A stretch of DNA of 64,000 bases, taken from the NCBI RefSeq assembly GCF_900454865.1, contig NZ_UGTV01000015.1:2127994-2191993 (forward strand). The letters are read 5' to 3'. Origin of the DNA: Pasteurella canis. GTDB taxonomy: Bacteria; Pseudomonadota; Gammaproteobacteria; Enterobacterales; Pasteurellaceae. This document shows, piece after piece, positions 7,666 to 18,708 of the stretch. Below the pieces are notes generated by a model. The model ran no database searches. It had not been told where the DNA came from and saw only the letters and a list, made by a program, of their open reading frames with translations. A program made the position numbers and the translations under genes. How positions within the stretch are numbered: the first letter of the stretch is position 1; each line of letters starts with the position of its first letter.

Positions 7666-10359
7666 ATGTTTAGAAGTGTTCTCACAAAAATTTTTGGTAG
7701 TCGTAATGATCGTATTTTACGCCGTTTAAATAAAATTGTTGTTAAGATTAATAAATTAGAACCTGAGTTTGAAGCATTAAATGATGATCAATTGAAAGCA
7801 AAAACAACAGAGTTTAAGACTCGTTTAGAACAAGGGGAAACGTTAGAGCAAATTTTACCAGAAGCTTTTGCTACAGTGCGTGAAGCCAGTAAGCGAGTGT
7901 TAGGTATGCGTCATTTTGATGTGCAATTATTAGGCGGAATGGTGTTAACGAATCGTTGTATTGCTGAAATGCGTACAGGGGAAGGGAAAACATTAACAGC
8001 AACATTACCATGTTATTTAAATGCATTAACTGGTAAAGGTGTTCATGTAGTGACAGTGAATGATTATCTTGCTCGTCGAGATGCTGAAACTAATCGACCT
8101 CTATTTGAGTTTTTAGGAATGACTGTAGGAGTCAATGTACCAGGATTATCGCCAGAGCAAAAACGTGAAGCTTACTCGGCTGATGTCACTTATGCAACTA
8201 ATAGTGAATTAGGGTTTGACTATTTACGAGATAATTTAGCCCATAGTGCAGAAGAACGTTTCCAGCGCTATTTACATTATGCTTTAGTGGACGAAGTTGA
8301 TTCTATTTTAATTGATGAAGCACGTACGCCATTGATTATTTCAGGACAAGCAGAAGATAGTTCAGAGCTTTATATTACTGTAGATAAGTTAATTCCAAAC
8401 TTAATCAAGCAAGACAAAGAAGATAGTGAAGAATATCAAGGCGATGGTGATTTCACGTTAGATCTAAAAACTAAACAAGCACACTTAACTGAACGAGGTC
8501 AAGAAAAAGTCGAGCAGTGGTTGACGGCACAGGGACTAATGTCAGCAGAAGAGTCTCTTTACTCACCATCTAAAATTTCTTTACTGCATCATGTTTATGC
8601 AGCATTACGCGCTCATACATTATTTGAGCGTGATGTTGATTATATTGTCAAAGACGGCGAAATTGTCATTGTTGATGAACACACTGGTCGCACAATGGCT
8701 GGACGTCGTTGGTCTGATGGGCTACACCAAGCTATTGAAGCGAAAGAAGGTGTACGTATTCAAAGTGAAAACCAGACTGTTGCGTCAATCACTTACCAAA
8801 ACTACTTCCGTTTATATGAAAAATTAGCAGGGATGACAGGAACAGCAGATACAGAAGCTTTTGAATTTCAACAAATTTATGGTTTGGAAACTATTGTTGT
8901 GCCGACGAATCGTCCAATGATTCGTGATGATCGCACTGATATTATGTTTGAAAATGAAGAATATAAATTTAATGCGATTATAGAAGATATCAAAGATTGT
9001 GTAGCGCGTAATCAACCTGTTTTAGTAGGAACCGTTTCTATTGAAAAATCAGAATTACTCTCTAATGCGCTTAAAAAAGCGGGGATTAAGCATAATGTAT
9101 TAAATGCAAAATTCCACGCACAAGAAGCTGAAATTGTTGCTAATGCAGGCTATCCAGGTGCTGTGACAATCGCAACTAATATGGCAGGGCGAGGTACGGA
9201 TATTGTTTTAGGTGGTAACTGGAAAGCGGAAGTTGCTAAGTTAGATAATCCAACACAGGAACAAATTGATGCTATTCATACAGCATGGCAAGCACGTCAT
9301 GATGTTGTGAAGGAAGCTGGTGGTTTGCATATCATTGGCACAGAACGTCATGAATCACGTCGTATTGATAATCAGTTACGTGGTCGTTCTGGTCGTCAAG
9401 GTGATCCAGGATCATCTCGTTTCTATTTATCGCTGGATGATGCCTTAATGCGTATTTATTTAAATGAAGGTAAATTAAACTTAATGCGTAAAGCATTTAG
9501 CACAGCAGGCGAAGCAATGGAGTCAAAAATGTTGACGAAAGTAATTGCTTCCGCGCAAGCTAAAGTAGAAGCTCATAATTTCGATGGGCGTAAGAATTTA
9601 CTTGAATTTGATGATGTTGCAAACGATCAACGTCATGCGATTTATGCACAACGTAATAGTTTGTTAGATAATGAAAATATCTCAGAAACGATAGATGTGA
9701 TACGTGAAGATGTATTTAATCAAGTTATTGATCAGTATATTCCACCACAATCGTTAGAGGAAATGTGGGATATTCCCGCCTTAGAACAACGCTTGAAACA
9801 AGATTTTGCTCTAGATTTACCATTAGCCAAATGGTTGGAGGAAGACAATCATTTTGATGAAGATGCATTACGTCAACGTGTATTAGATGCGGCGATTGCT
9901 GAATATAAGCAAAAAGAAGCTATTGTTGGTGAGCAAACGCTGAGACATTTTGAAAAAGGTGTTATGCTGCAAACATTAGATGAACTTTGGAAAGAGCATC
10001 TTTCTTCAATGGATCATTTACGTCGAGGTATCCATTTACGTGGTTATGCACAAAAAGATCCAAAACAAGAATATAAGAAAGAATGTTTCCAGATGTTTAC
10101 AGATATGCTTGATGCTCTTAAATTGAGTGTTGTCACTACATTAAGCCGAGTTCAAGTGAGAACTCAGGAGGAAGTCGAACAAGCAGAGCGTATGCGTCAG
10201 GAAATTGCTCGTCGCGAAAATGCGGCTATGCATTATAATTCTGAAGATAATCAAGGCAGTGAAGTAGTAGGTGAGCGCCGAGTTGGTCGCAATGAGCCTT
10301 GCCCTTGTGGTTCTGGCAAGAAATATAAACATTGTCACGGTAGTAAAGCTAAATATTAA
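7666..10359 (+). CDS. secA: Preprotein translocase ATPase SecA
   Basis: The motor ATPase of the Sec pathway (897 aa from ATG 7666), driving proteins through SecYEG. Features in order: MRTGEGKTL (Walker A), [15 protein letters not shown] (Walker B and DEAD-like region), the preprotein crosslinking domain, [34 protein letters not shown] split over the second nucleotide-binding fold, the helical wing and scaffold domains, and a C-terminal zinc-binding [14 protein letters not shown] for SecB and lipid contact. The frame is open to 7636, but [11 protein letters not shown] matches the usual SecA start and has an AGAAGAAAAAG ribosome site. Confidence 0.98.
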   Translation: MFRSVLTKIFGSRNDRILRRLNKIVVKINKLEPEFEALNDDQLKAKTTEFKTRLEQGETLEQILPEAFATVREASKRVLGMRHFDVQLLGGMVLTNRCIAEMRTGEGKTLTATLPCYLNALTGKGVHVVTVNDYLARRDAETNRPLFEFLGMTVGVNVPGLSPEQKREAYSADVTYATNSELGFDYLRDNLAHSAEERFQRYLHYALVDEVDSILIDEARTPLIISGQAEDSSELYITVDKLIPNLIKQDKEDSEEYQGDGDFTLDLKTKQAHLTERGQEKVEQWLTAQGLMSAEESLYSPSKISLLHHVYAALRAHTLFERDVDYIVKDGEIVIVDEHTGRTMAGRRWSDGLHQAIEAKEGVRIQSENQTVASITYQNYFRLYEKLAGMTGTADTEAFEFQQIYGLETIVVPTNRPMIRDDRTDIMFENEEYKFNAIIEDIKDCVARNQPVLVGTVSIEKSELLSNALKKAGIKHNVLNAKFHAQEAEIVANAGYPGAVTIATNMAGRGTDIVLGGNWKAEVAKLDNPTQEQIDAIHTAWQARHDVVKEAGGLHIIGTERHESRRIDNQLRGRSGRQGDPGSSRFYLSLDDALMRIYLNEGKLNLMRKAFSTAGEAMESKMLTKVIASAQAKVEAHNFDGRKNLLEFDDVANDQRHAIYAQRNSLLDNENISETIDVIREDVFNQVIDQYIPPQSLEEMWDIPALEQRLKQDFALDLPLAKWLEEDNHFDEDALRQRVLDAAIAEYKQKEAIVGEQTLRHFEKGVMLQTLDELWKEHLSSMDHLRRGIHLRGYAQKDPKQEYKKECFQMFTDMLDALKLSVVTTLSRVQVRTQEEVEQAERMRQEIARRENAAMHYNSEDNQGSEVVGERRVGRNEPCPCGSGKKYKHCHGSKAKY

Positions 10360-10453
10360 TTTCATTATTTCAACGTTAATTAAGATGAAAAGTGCGGTCT
10401 GATTTTGAGGTTTTTTGCAAATGATGCTGCGCTTTTTAGTTTAAGGATTGGCT

Positions 10454-10864
10454 ATGACGAAACCAGTTGTTCAAGTGGCGGCAGGTATTATTCGCAATGA
10501 ATTTGGTCAAATATATTTGACTCAGCGTTTAGAAGGGCAAGACTTCGCTCAATCTCTAGAATTTCCAGGTGGTAAAGTTGATCTCGGAGAATCACCTGAG
10601 CAAGCATTAAAGAGAGAATTAGAAGAGGAGATAGGTATTCATATTTTGCATGCTGAATTGTATGAGCGTTTTCAGTTTGAATATCCGACTAAAGTTATTT
10701 CTTTCTATTTTTATTTGGTCGATGAATGGTTTGGTGAGCCTTTTGGACGTGAAGGACAAGAGGGTTTTTGGGTAGCGCAAAGTGAATTAGATGCAGGACA
10801 ATTTCCTCCTGCTAATGCAAGACTGATCCAACGCTTATTAGCTGAAAGTCTGATAGAAAATTGA
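10454..10864 (+). CDS. mutT: 8-oxo-dGTP diphosphatase MutT
   Basis: A 136-aa Nudix hydrolase that cleanses 8-oxo-dGTP from the nucleotide pool. The Nudix box runs from GGKVDLGES to RELEEEIGI at about residues 38-60. It lies 94 bases after secA, an order shared with E. coli. The frame reaches TTG 10448, but AAGGA at 10443-10447 is correctly spaced for ATG 10454. A USS lies in the secA-mutT gap at 10390-10398. Confidence 0.94.
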   Translation: MTKPVVQVAAGIIRNEFGQIYLTQRLEGQDFAQSLEFPGGKVDLGESPEQALKRELEEEIGIHILHAELYERFQFEYPTKVISFYFYLVDEWFGEPFGREGQEGFWVAQSELDAGQFPPANARLIQRLLAESLIEN

Positions 10865-10878
10865 GATGTCTCTAAAAA

Positions 10879-10903
10879 TAAACCCCGCCAAGAGCGGGGT
10901 TTA
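10879..10903 (+). terminator. Rho-independent terminator after mutT
   Basis: A perfect 10-bp stem, TAAACCCCGC/GCGGGGTTTA, with loop CAAGA. It sits between the convergent mutT and the small secreted protein gene. The A/T-rich flanks on both sides mean it may serve both directions. Confidence 0.88.
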
Positions 10904-10956
10904 TAGTTATCCTATCAAAAAAGAATACGTTATATTACAGTAGCTCTTTTGATAAA

Positions 10957-11223
10957 TTATTTTTGTCCCATTGCAGCTTTCATTTGTTTAAGCTGCTCAA
11001 TAGCTTGATTACAAGTTTGCTCTTGCATGTCTTTTGGCATTGCAGCAAATTGCTGTTTTGCTGCATCATATTGTTGTTTTACCATAGCCGCTTGTTCAGC
11101 TGGTACATTTTTAAGGAAACCTTCATATTCTGTGAAATATTTTTCACAAGCTGGCGCTAAATCAGCAGCAGAAACAGTCATTGCAAAGCTTGATAAAGCG
11201 ATTACAGAGAATAATTTTTTCAT
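10957..11223 (-). CDS. Small secreted protein, DUF5339-like
   Basis: An 88-aa protein with a clear signal peptide (MKKLFSVIALSSFAMTVSAA, cleavage likely after VSA). The mature part is mostly helical and has two cysteines (APACEKY and EQTCNQA) placed to form one disulfide in the periplasm. It resembles the DUF5339 family of Haemophilus-type bacteria; function unknown. A perfect TATAAT on the minus strand at 11280-11285 and AAAGGA before the start support a single-gene transcript. Confidence 0.75.
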   Translation of the reverse strand: MKKLFSVIALSSFAMTVSAADLAPACEKYFTEYEGFLKNVPAEQAAMVKQQYDAAKQQFAAMPKDMQEQTCNQAIEQLKQMKAAMGQK

Positions 11224-11369
11224 AAACTCGTCCTTTATAAATAGTTTAACTTTGTATAAAAAATGCCAAAAGGCAATTCATTATACTCTTGCTACTGAAT
11301 AAATAAACAATTTGATTTTAATTTTATTAATTCAAATTTTATCTTAAGTGAAAGGGAGAGGGAGTGAAA

Positions 11370-12437
11370 TTATCTTGACTGAGAGTACAATCCGATGTTG
11401 TTTGGTTGACAAATTATAATACTAAGCTCTGCTAATCTATCCCAAATATCTAGACTGAATTCTTTTTTTGTTGCATATTCAAGTTGAGCAAGTTGTTGGA
11501 AAATAACATAAAGCTGTTTATAAGTTAAACGCTGGAAAGCTTGGCTAAATAGCGGTCGACGATTCTGCCAAACCTTTAACTGATCAAATCGCTCTCGTAA
11601 TTGTTGGATGGGGAGGTTTGAATCAATTGGTGTTTTATGTAGTGGCTTTGATAAGGCTAATAATGTCATTAAGTCACGTTGTAAAGTTCGCAATAAGATA
11701 ACAGGTTGTATATCTTCAGCTTGTAATCCAAACAAAATTCGCTGCGCACGTTTTAGTTTACCTTCCAATAAAGCATCAACCCATTGAAATACTGTAAAAA
11801 CTGAAGACTGCTCGACAGTTGTTTGTACTCGTTGGTAAGTTAATTTACCCTCAGGATAGAGTAAAGCAAGTAATTGTAGACTTTGTTTTAAAGCTAATAA
11901 ATTATTTTCGTAGCTATAACAAAGTAGCTGTGTTGCTTGTTCTTCAATTGTTAGTCCCATCGATTTCGCTCGATTACTGATCCAACGGGGTAGCTGTTCA
12001 ATATTGGGTGTTTGGCAGTTGACTAAGACCGCTTTTGGCTCGTAATCAATACTTTGTATAAACCACTTTTGTTTTTCTGTTGCTTTTGCTAACTTAGTTA
12101 ATTGTAAAATAAGTAATATATCTTCATTTAGCAGCGAGATCAGTTCTTGTAAATGCTGTTGCAATGTTACAGTAAGATTATCTGGTAAATTGAGAAAAAT
12201 AATTTGTTTATTAAAAAATAATCCTATGGATTGACAGCGTTCAAATAAACCATTCCAATCTGTATTGTTATCTACAGAAATGATATTTTTCTCATCAAAC
12301 CCTTGTTTAAAAGCCATCTGACTAATGAGATCTTGACTTTCACTAAGCAATAAAGGATCTTGCCCCACTAGATAATAGAGTTTTACCAGTCTATGCTGTA
12401 GAGTTGCCTCCAGCTGCTCGGTGAAAATGCGATTCAT
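11370..12437 (-). CDS. holA: DNA polymerase III subunit delta
   Basis: The delta subunit (355 aa) of the clamp loader, which opens the beta sliding clamp. It follows lptE and overlaps its stop by one base, the same leuS-lptE-holA order as in E. coli. Conserved features include the YYLVGQDPLLLSESQDLI start of the AAA-like domain I and the C-terminal LEYATKKEFSLDIWDRLAEL helix region. No Walker A motif is present, as expected for delta. Confidence 0.93.
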   Translation of the reverse strand: MNRIFTEQLEATLQHRLVKLYYLVGQDPLLLSESQDLISQMAFKQGFDEKNIISVDNNTDWNGLFERCQSIGLFFNKQIIFLNLPDNLTVTLQQHLQELISLLNEDILLILQLTKLAKATEKQKWFIQSIDYEPKAVLVNCQTPNIEQLPRWISNRAKSMGLTIEEQATQLLCYSYENNLLALKQSLQLLALLYPEGKLTYQRVQTTVEQSSVFTVFQWVDALLEGKLKRAQRILFGLQAEDIQPVILLRTLQRDLMTLLALSKPLHKTPIDSNLPIQQLRERFDQLKVWQNRRPLFSQAFQRLTYKQLYVIFQQLAQLEYATKKEFSLDIWDRLAELSIIICQPNNIGLYSQSR

Positions 12438-12940
12438 TATTTCGTTTGGATTTGATGTTGTAATGCGACCATTTTTGTAATTAACTGACGAGCTGCTTGT
12501 TCGCGCATATCATGCCAAATGACTTCTTTTTCAGCAGATTTAGCTAACGCAGCACGTGAGTTATCAAAGAAAGTGCGATTCACTTTTGCCGAAATTGGGA
12601 ATGATGCATAGTTAGGCAATTTTACCATTGCCTCAACTTCTAAAATCAGGACTTTTTCTGCTTCGCGACCACGTTTAAAAATTGATGCAACTTTATCATC
12701 CATTGTAATTTTATTTAAGCGTAATACTGGGATTGTCTGCTGAGAATCAACCAAGTTAACATTGTTCATCTGTAATTGCTTTCTTAATACAATAGTCATT
12801 TCACTATAAGGATCACTACTTTCTAGTGTCAGTGTTTGTAATTCTTGTGGGATTAGCCCACCATTTTGGAATTTAAAGCCACAAGCGCTGATTAGACAGA
12901 CACTTGTTATAAGTAAAAGATGTTTTAGTTGTTTCAACAT
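12437..12940 (-). CDS. lptE: LPS-assembly lipoprotein LptE
   Basis: Outer-membrane lipoprotein (167 aa) that plugs the LptD barrel and helps insert lipopolysaccharide. The N-terminus has a lipoprotein signal with lipobox LISAC (acylated Cys at about residue 20), followed by GFKFQ, typical of LptE. It sits between leuS and holA and is likely co-transcribed with them. Confidence 0.93.
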   Translation of the reverse strand: MLKQLKHLLLITSVCLISACGFKFQNGGLIPQELQTLTLESSDPYSEMTIVLRKQLQMNNVNLVDSQQTIPVLRLNKITMDDKVASIFKRGREAEKVLILEVEAMVKLPNYASFPISAKVNRTFFDNSRAALAKSAEKEVIWHDMREQAARQLITKMVALQHQIQTK

Positions 12941-12997
12941 AGGCAGATCCTTCGTTTCCCTCTGAGGGCAGAGGGAAAATTTAAGACAAATTATGAA

Positions 12998-15580
12998 TTA
13001 TTTTGCAACAAAGCTAAATAATTTACCAGGTACATAGATGGTTTTCATGATAGTTAAACCTTCTAAGTGCTTACTTACATTGCTATCTGATAAAGCGACT
13101 TGTTTAATATCTTCTTCACCCATATTCGCTGGTACAGTAATTTTTGCACGTACTTTACCATTTACCTGTACTACGACTAATTTTTCATCATCAATCATCG
13201 CATCTGCATCTGCTTCTACCCAAGGGGCAAAGTCAATTGCCTCTTGATTACCCAGCTCTTTCCATAATTGGAAACAAATATGTGGTGTGATTGGATAAAG
13301 CATGCGTATTACAGCGCTTAATGCTTCAGCCATAATGGCACGATCTTGATCATTTTCTAACGGTGCTTTCGTTAATTTATTCATTAACTCCATAATTGCA
13401 GCGATTGCAGTGTTGAATGTCTGACGTCGACCAATATCATCGCTCACTTTGGCAATCGTTTTGTGTACATCACGACGCAATGCTTTTTGGCTGGCTGAAA
13501 GTGCGGTCGGTTCTACAGCCGTTTTTGCTGGGTTTTTATTATATTCAAACGCCAGATTCCATAAACGAGCAAGAAAGCGTTTAGCCCCTTCTACACCAGA
13601 CTCTTGCCATTCAAGAGTCATTTCTGCTGGTGAAGCAAACATCATGAACAAGCGTACTGTATCCGCACCATATTTTTCTACCATTTCTTGTGGGTCAATA
13701 CCGTTATTTTTGGATTTTGACATTTTGGTCATACCTGAATGAACAAGCTCACGACCTTCCTTATCGAAGGCTTTTAAGATACGACCTTTTTCATCACGCT
13801 CAAGTGTGACTTCCGTTGGCGATACCCAAATACGCTCATTCGTTGGTGATGTGTAATAGAATGCATCTGCTAGCACCATACCCTGACACAATAATTTGTC
13901 TGCGGGCTCATCGCTTGTGACAAAGCCAGCATCACGTAATAATTTGTGGAAGAAACGGAAATACAGTAAGTGCATTGTTGCGTGTTCAATACCACCGATG
14001 TATTGATCCACAGGTAACCAGTAATTTGCTTCTTCTTTATCTAACATTGCTTCTGCAAATGTTGGTGAGGTGTAACGTGCATAGTACCAAGAAGATTCCA
14101 TAAAGGTATCAAAGGTATCTGTTTCTTTTAATGCAGGTTGGGCGTTGTACGTGGTTTTTGCCCATTCAGGATCTGCTTTGATTGGGCTTTTCACACCGTC
14201 CATTACCACATCTTCAGGCAATACGATTGGTAAATCTTGTAATGGTGCAGGCACGACATCGCCATTTTCTAAGGTAAGCATTGGAATTGGTGCCCCCCAG
14301 TAGCGTTGACGAGACACGCCCCAGTCACGTAAGCGATAATTCACTTGTTTTTTACCCACACCTATTTGTGCCAATTTATTCGCAATACCATTAAAGGCAG
14401 CCTCAAAATCTAAACCATCAAATTCTGCAGAATTAATCACACGACCATATTCAGTGAAAGCCGCTTTTTGAAAGTCCCACTCGCTACCATCAATAGGTTC
14501 AACCACTTGTTTGATGGTTAAATGATATTTAAGTGCAAATTCGTGATCACGTTCGTCATGTCCCGGTACTGCCATAACCGCACCAGTACCATAATGCATT
14601 AACACAAAGTTAGCCACCCAAACTGGTAATTTTTCCCCAGTTAATGGATGAATAACGAATAGTCCAGTTGGCATACCTTTCTTTTCCATTGTCGCAAGTT
14701 CAGCTTCTGCCACTTTGGTGTTTTTGCATTCTTGGATGAATTGGGCTAATTCTGGGTTATTTTCCGCCGCCTTTTCTGCTAAAGGATGTGCTGCTGCAAC
14801 AGCAACATAAGACACACCAAAGAAGGTATCTGGGCGTGTGGTATAAACAGTTAAGCTATCTTCAGAATTGTCTAGTTTGAATGTGATTTCAACCCCTTCA
14901 GAACGACCGATCCAGTTACGTTGCATGGTTTTTACTTGGTCTGGCCATAATGGAAGGTTGTCCAAATCACCTAATAATTGCTCTGCATAATCTGTGATTT
15001 TAATAAACCATTGTGGAATTTCTTTTTGTTCCACAGGGGTATCACAGCGCCAGCAGCAGCCTTCGTGCACTTGTTCATTCGCCAATACGGTTTCATCGTT
15101 TGGGCACCAGTTCACCGTAGATGTTTTTTTGTACACTAAACCTTTTTTGTATAACTCAGTGAAGAACCATTGTTCCCATTTGTAGTATTCAGGTTTACAG
15201 GTGGTCACCTCACGCTCCCAATCAAAGCCAAAACCCAAAATTTTGAGTTGGTTTTTCATATAATCGATATTTTCGTAAGTCCATTTTGCAGGTGCAGTCT
15301 TATTTTTGATCGCAGCACCTTCAGCTGGCAAACCGAATGCATCCCAGCCCATTGGTTGTAAGACATTTTTCCCGTTCATACGTTGATAGCGTGAAACCAC
15401 ATCACCAATAGTATAGTTACGCACATGACCCATATGCAGACGACCTGATGGGTAAGGGAACATTGAGAGGCAGTAATATTTCGGTTTATTAATATCTTTA
15501 ATCGCTTTAAATGTTTTATTTTCTTGCCAATATTGTTGAACTTCTGGCTCAATCAAATCGGGACGATATTGTTCTTGCAT
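12998..15580 (-). CDS. leuS: Leucine--tRNA ligase
   Basis: Charges tRNA-Leu (860 aa, normal length). It has the class I signature as HMGH in [17 protein letters not shown] at about residue 45 and KMSKS near residue 620. The editing CP1 domain carries [10 protein letters not shown]. The gene starts the leuS-lptE-holA group. A perfect uptake sequence lies in the gene at 13499-13507. A short palindrome (15602-15614, CCGCAATTTGCGG) lies just upstream of the start and may form a small leader hairpin. Confidence 0.98.
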   Translation of the reverse strand: MQEQYRPDLIEPEVQQYWQENKTFKAIKDINKPKYYCLSMFPYPSGRLHMGHVRNYTIGDVVSRYQRMNGKNVLQPMGWDAFGLPAEGAAIKNKTAPAKWTYENIDYMKNQLKILGFGFDWEREVTTCKPEYYKWEQWFFTELYKKGLVYKKTSTVNWCPNDETVLANEQVHEGCCWRCDTPVEQKEIPQWFIKITDYAEQLLGDLDNLPLWPDQVKTMQRNWIGRSEGVEITFKLDNSEDSLTVYTTRPDTFFGVSYVAVAAAHPLAEKAAENNPELAQFIQECKNTKVAEAELATMEKKGMPTGLFVIHPLTGEKLPVWVANFVLMHYGTGAVMAVPGHDERDHEFALKYHLTIKQVVEPIDGSEWDFQKAAFTEYGRVINSAEFDGLDFEAAFNGIANKLAQIGVGKKQVNYRLRDWGVSRQRYWGAPIPMLTLENGDVVPAPLQDLPIVLPEDVVMDGVKSPIKADPEWAKTTYNAQPALKETDTFDTFMESSWYYARYTSPTFAEAMLDKEEANYWLPVDQYIGGIEHATMHLLYFRFFHKLLRDAGFVTSDEPADKLLCQGMVLADAFYYTSPTNERIWVSPTEVTLERDEKGRILKAFDKEGRELVHSGMTKMSKSKNNGIDPQEMVEKYGADTVRLFMMFASPAEMTLEWQESGVEGAKRFLARLWNLAFEYNKNPAKTAVEPTALSASQKALRRDVHKTIAKVSDDIGRRQTFNTAIAAIMELMNKLTKAPLENDQDRAIMAEALSAVIRMLYPITPHICFQLWKELGNQEAIDFAPWVEADADAMIDDEKLVVVQVNGKVRAKITVPANMGEEDIKQVALSDSNVSKHLEGLTIMKTIYVPGKLFSFVAK

Positions 15581-15845
15581 AGTGTTACCTTACGATTTTA
15601 ACCGCAATTTGCGGAGAGAATTTATTTGAGAAAATACCGTATAGAATAGCGTAAAATGGGGGAAATTGACAGCTTAAATACTGAAAAATAGTGAGATAGA
15701 GGAGGTGCTTGAGTAAATAGTTTGCTTGTTTTATATCTTATAATGCGTGGTATTTTTTCTTAATTGACAAGAAGATTTTTAAGATAGAGTATAAGGACTC
15801 CCTATTATTTTATTAAAGAGTAGAGAGCCCTTAATCGCCAATTTA

Positions 15846-18491
15846 TTACCAAGTATAGCGAATACCTAAGTAGCCATTGTAAGACTCACGTGAAAGTGTT
15901 GAATTGCGATAGACTTGATTACGATCTTGAATACCTAATACATAATGTACATTCGCGTGAAGAGTGAGATTTTTTGTCAGTGGGAGTTGTCCTCCAAGAC
16001 CAAATTCTGCGGCTAAATCACTAAAATGTTCACTTGCTATTTGGTTATCAATTTTTATTTGGCTTTTTTCACCTTTTAACATTTTAAGTAAGTTAGCACT
16101 AATATAAAAAACAGGCTCATGGTTTTGTTTATTGTTATTCCATGTGACACGTGTACCAATCCGAGCTACCCAACTATCTTGGTGGTTTTTCTGTATTGCT
16201 TTAATGCCATCGTTAAAACTTTTTAGCCATACAGATTGATAGCTGATTTGAGCTTGTGGTTCAATGGCAATATTTGGATTAAGTAGTGGAAATGGTTTAC
16301 CTATTTCTATTGATGCGCCAAAAGCATAACCATTTTGTTTAGTTTGCGTATTTTGGCTACGATAACGGTTTTGTAGCCAAGAAATTTGTCCAACAGTATC
16401 AATGTATAAACCCGTTGAACTATAGTAAGTATGATAGCTACCAAGTGAGAACATGTCTGTTCTGGCACTACCAGTAAACTTATTCGATGTAACGATAGCA
16501 TTTTTTGTACGATATTTATCAAAGAAACTATTTTTTGCCCAGCCATAAGTCAATGTAATACCTGTATATTGCCGTGTTTTGTCTTCACTTAGCTTGAAAA
16601 TTAAGTCTTGACCAAATTGTATAAAACCAGATTGTGTTTTGGTAGCAAAGCGTTTTTTACCTTGGAACATATCATAGCCATAACGTACTCGAGTCCAAAT
16701 TCGTTTGTTAATATCATTTTTATCAAACAATAAATGAGGTTGTTCCCCAATACGTTCATGTAATTTACCAAGTTGTGAGTATATCATTTGGCGATTAACG
16801 AATGGCTGTTGTATATAACCGACAACAGGTTGGTTGATGATTTCTATATTTGGTAAAGATTGTAATGTCCAATGATAGTTATTACCATCACGTTTAAGTT
16901 GTGCCTCATAGGGACCATAGGTTTCAGCTGTCCCAATAAATAAATTACCGCTGTGATCGTTTTCTACTTCAATCACGTTTGTTGAAAATTGCTGTTGATT
17001 TTTTGCAGTAATATTACCTATTTTATTGCCATGAATTTTAATCGTAGTAATAGCATTGCCATCAATCGTTTTAATTTTTAGTACATCTGTTTTTGATATC
17101 CCATTTAGTGTATTGCCTAAATCATCCCAATGGGAATTGATGATCAAAGTACCACCTCCACTATAGTTATCTGCTGTAAGTATAAGTGGTTGATCATTGC
17201 TAGGAGAAATAAATGTAATTGTACCTGTATTAACTAAATTATCTAATCTAGAGTTTGCAGTATTATACCAACTTCCAGTATTCATGAGATTGAGAGTATC
17301 GGTATTACTACTCACTAAAAAGCCTGTTAATATATTCGAATTCGTCACATCGATATGACCATTTTGTGTATTTTGAAAAAGTGCGGCTGTTGAAGATAAA
17401 TTACCTTGGTTATTAATGACTAGTTTTCCTGCACCATCATTAACAATGATTTGCTTATTAGTATTTATATTACCTTGAGATAAATTATTGAAAACAGCTG
17501 TTCTATTTTCTTCTGGTATAGCGTGAATAGTAATACCATCTTTACTTGTTACTGATAATTGACCATTATTTTCGAAAGTTGCGTCACTATAGAGCCTGAT
17601 CGCATCAGCATTTGGCGTGTTAAAAATACTATTGCCGTTCATAGTGGTTTTACCATTACCTAAAGTAAAAATTTCATTATCATTTGGGTTCGTAATAGTA
17701 AATTGATTAAATATAATTGTTGGTGTAGCAGTAGGTGGAATATACAAGAACGTCTTATCGTTCATAATAGTTGTTTTTCCTTGAAACAAGAGCTGACCTG
17801 ATGTATTTTCAAAAACTTTAATTGTCCCTCCTGTTGAATTTAATGAGACATTTTTATTAAAAACATACTTACCGTTGCCCATCCGAATAAAACTGGCTCC
17901 TGCAGTGTCTGCTATAACGTTACCTTCAATAATCATTGATGTATCCGTACGAGCATTACCCCAATCACCATCTCCATTTAAGGCAAATAATGAACCACCA
18001 TTGACACTTTCTGCATGTGAAATATTAAGATTACCTTTAATATGTAAGTGATTCCCTCCACCAATGATGATATCTCTAGGGTATCGAGAAGATGTTGCTT
18101 TATGCACTGTAACATCTCCTTCAAAAATAGCAGTATTAGTTAAATCCTGCTCTGGGCGTAAAAAAATAGCTGCATAAGTACCATCACTCGTGCCATATCT
18201 AATTTTATGTAAATCAACATGGGGTGCAGTGAAAGTCGCTGTACCGCCTTTACTTATATCAATTACTGCATTGTCTCGGTTTTTATCTTTAAAATTATCG
18301 CCTGTATAATTACAGATGCCGCCAGATTGTACTACGGCACTGCCTGCTATTGGAGTCGGACAATTGGCATAAGCTATGTGAGGTAAAATAGCTATGTTAG
18401 AGAGAAGAATCGCTATTGTAGAGAGTTTCTGTGTATGAGTTTTAGGTAATAATAATTTAGATATAAAATGAGTTTGATTTTGCCTTTGCAT
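15846..18491 (-). CDS. Autotransporter (type Va) with beta-barrel domain
   Basis: An 881-aa secreted/outer-membrane protein. It has a long signal peptide (about residues 1-42, ending IAYA), then a passenger rich in short repeated beta-strand units with many Asn, Gly and Thr residues, as in pertactin-like beta-helices. The junction has the GGGTLIINSHW and KTDVLKIKT segments of pertactin-type passengers. The C-terminal part, from about residue 605, is a beta-barrel domain starting RIWTRVRYGYD and ending GYLGIRYTW with an aromatic last residue. There is no visible protease catalytic motif, so adhesion is more likely than proteolysis, but the ligand is unknown. It stands alone with AT-rich flanks. 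Confidence 0.88.
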   Translation of the reverse strand: MQRQNQTHFISKLLLPKTHTQKLSTIAILLSNIAILPHIAYANCPTPIAGSAVVQSGGICNYTGDNFKDKNRDNAVIDISKGGTATFTAPHVDLHKIRYGTSDGTYAAIFLRPEQDLTNTAIFEGDVTVHKATSSRYPRDIIIGGGNHLHIKGNLNISHAESVNGGSLFALNGDGDWGNARTDTSMIIEGNVIADTAGASFIRMGNGKYVFNKNVSLNSTGGTIKVFENTSGQLLFQGKTTIMNDKTFLYIPPTATPTIIFNQFTITNPNDNEIFTLGNGKTTMNGNSIFNTPNADAIRLYSDATFENNGQLSVTSKDGITIHAIPEENRTAVFNNLSQGNINTNKQIIVNDGAGKLVINNQGNLSSTAALFQNTQNGHIDVTNSNILTGFLVSSNTDTLNLMNTGSWYNTANSRLDNLVNTGTITFISPSNDQPLILTADNYSGGGTLIINSHWDDLGNTLNGISKTDVLKIKTIDGNAITTIKIHGNKIGNITAKNQQQFSTNVIEVENDHSGNLFIGTAETYGPYEAQLKRDGNNYHWTLQSLPNIEIINQPVVGYIQQPFVNRQMIYSQLGKLHERIGEQPHLLFDKNDINKRIWTRVRYGYDMFQGKKRFATKTQSGFIQFGQDLIFKLSEDKTRQYTGITLTYGWAKNSFFDKYRTKNAIVTSNKFTGSARTDMFSLGSYHTYYSSTGLYIDTVGQISWLQNRYRSQNTQTKQNGYAFGASIEIGKPFPLLNPNIAIEPQAQISYQSVWLKSFNDGIKAIQKNHQDSWVARIGTRVTWNNNKQNHEPVFYISANLLKMLKGEKSQIKIDNQIASEHFSDLAAEFGLGGQLPLTKNLTLHANVHYVLGIQDRNQVYRNSTLSRESYNGYLGIRYTW

Positions 18492-18708
18492 AAAATTTGT
18501 CCTAATTATATAAGTTAATATAGATATTTTTTTGAGTATAAATGAATATTTTTAGGTTGTTAAATAACCAATTATTGCTTTTTTATAACTCAAGTCTAGC
18601 GTTTTTTGTTTTTTTAAACAATTTTATTGACATATAACTGATTATACTGGTAGTTAAACGATTACATAGTTTGTATGGTGTTAGAAGGGAAATATATTCT
18701 GAGTATTA

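Noticed and set aside
13449..13742. 97-aa frame opposite leuS
   Set aside because: Shadow of leuS including its KMSKS region.
15602..15614. Palindrome CCGCAATTTGCGG before leuS as a T-box or riboswitch part
   Set aside because: Too short, with no T-box sequence or terminator/antiterminator pair around it.
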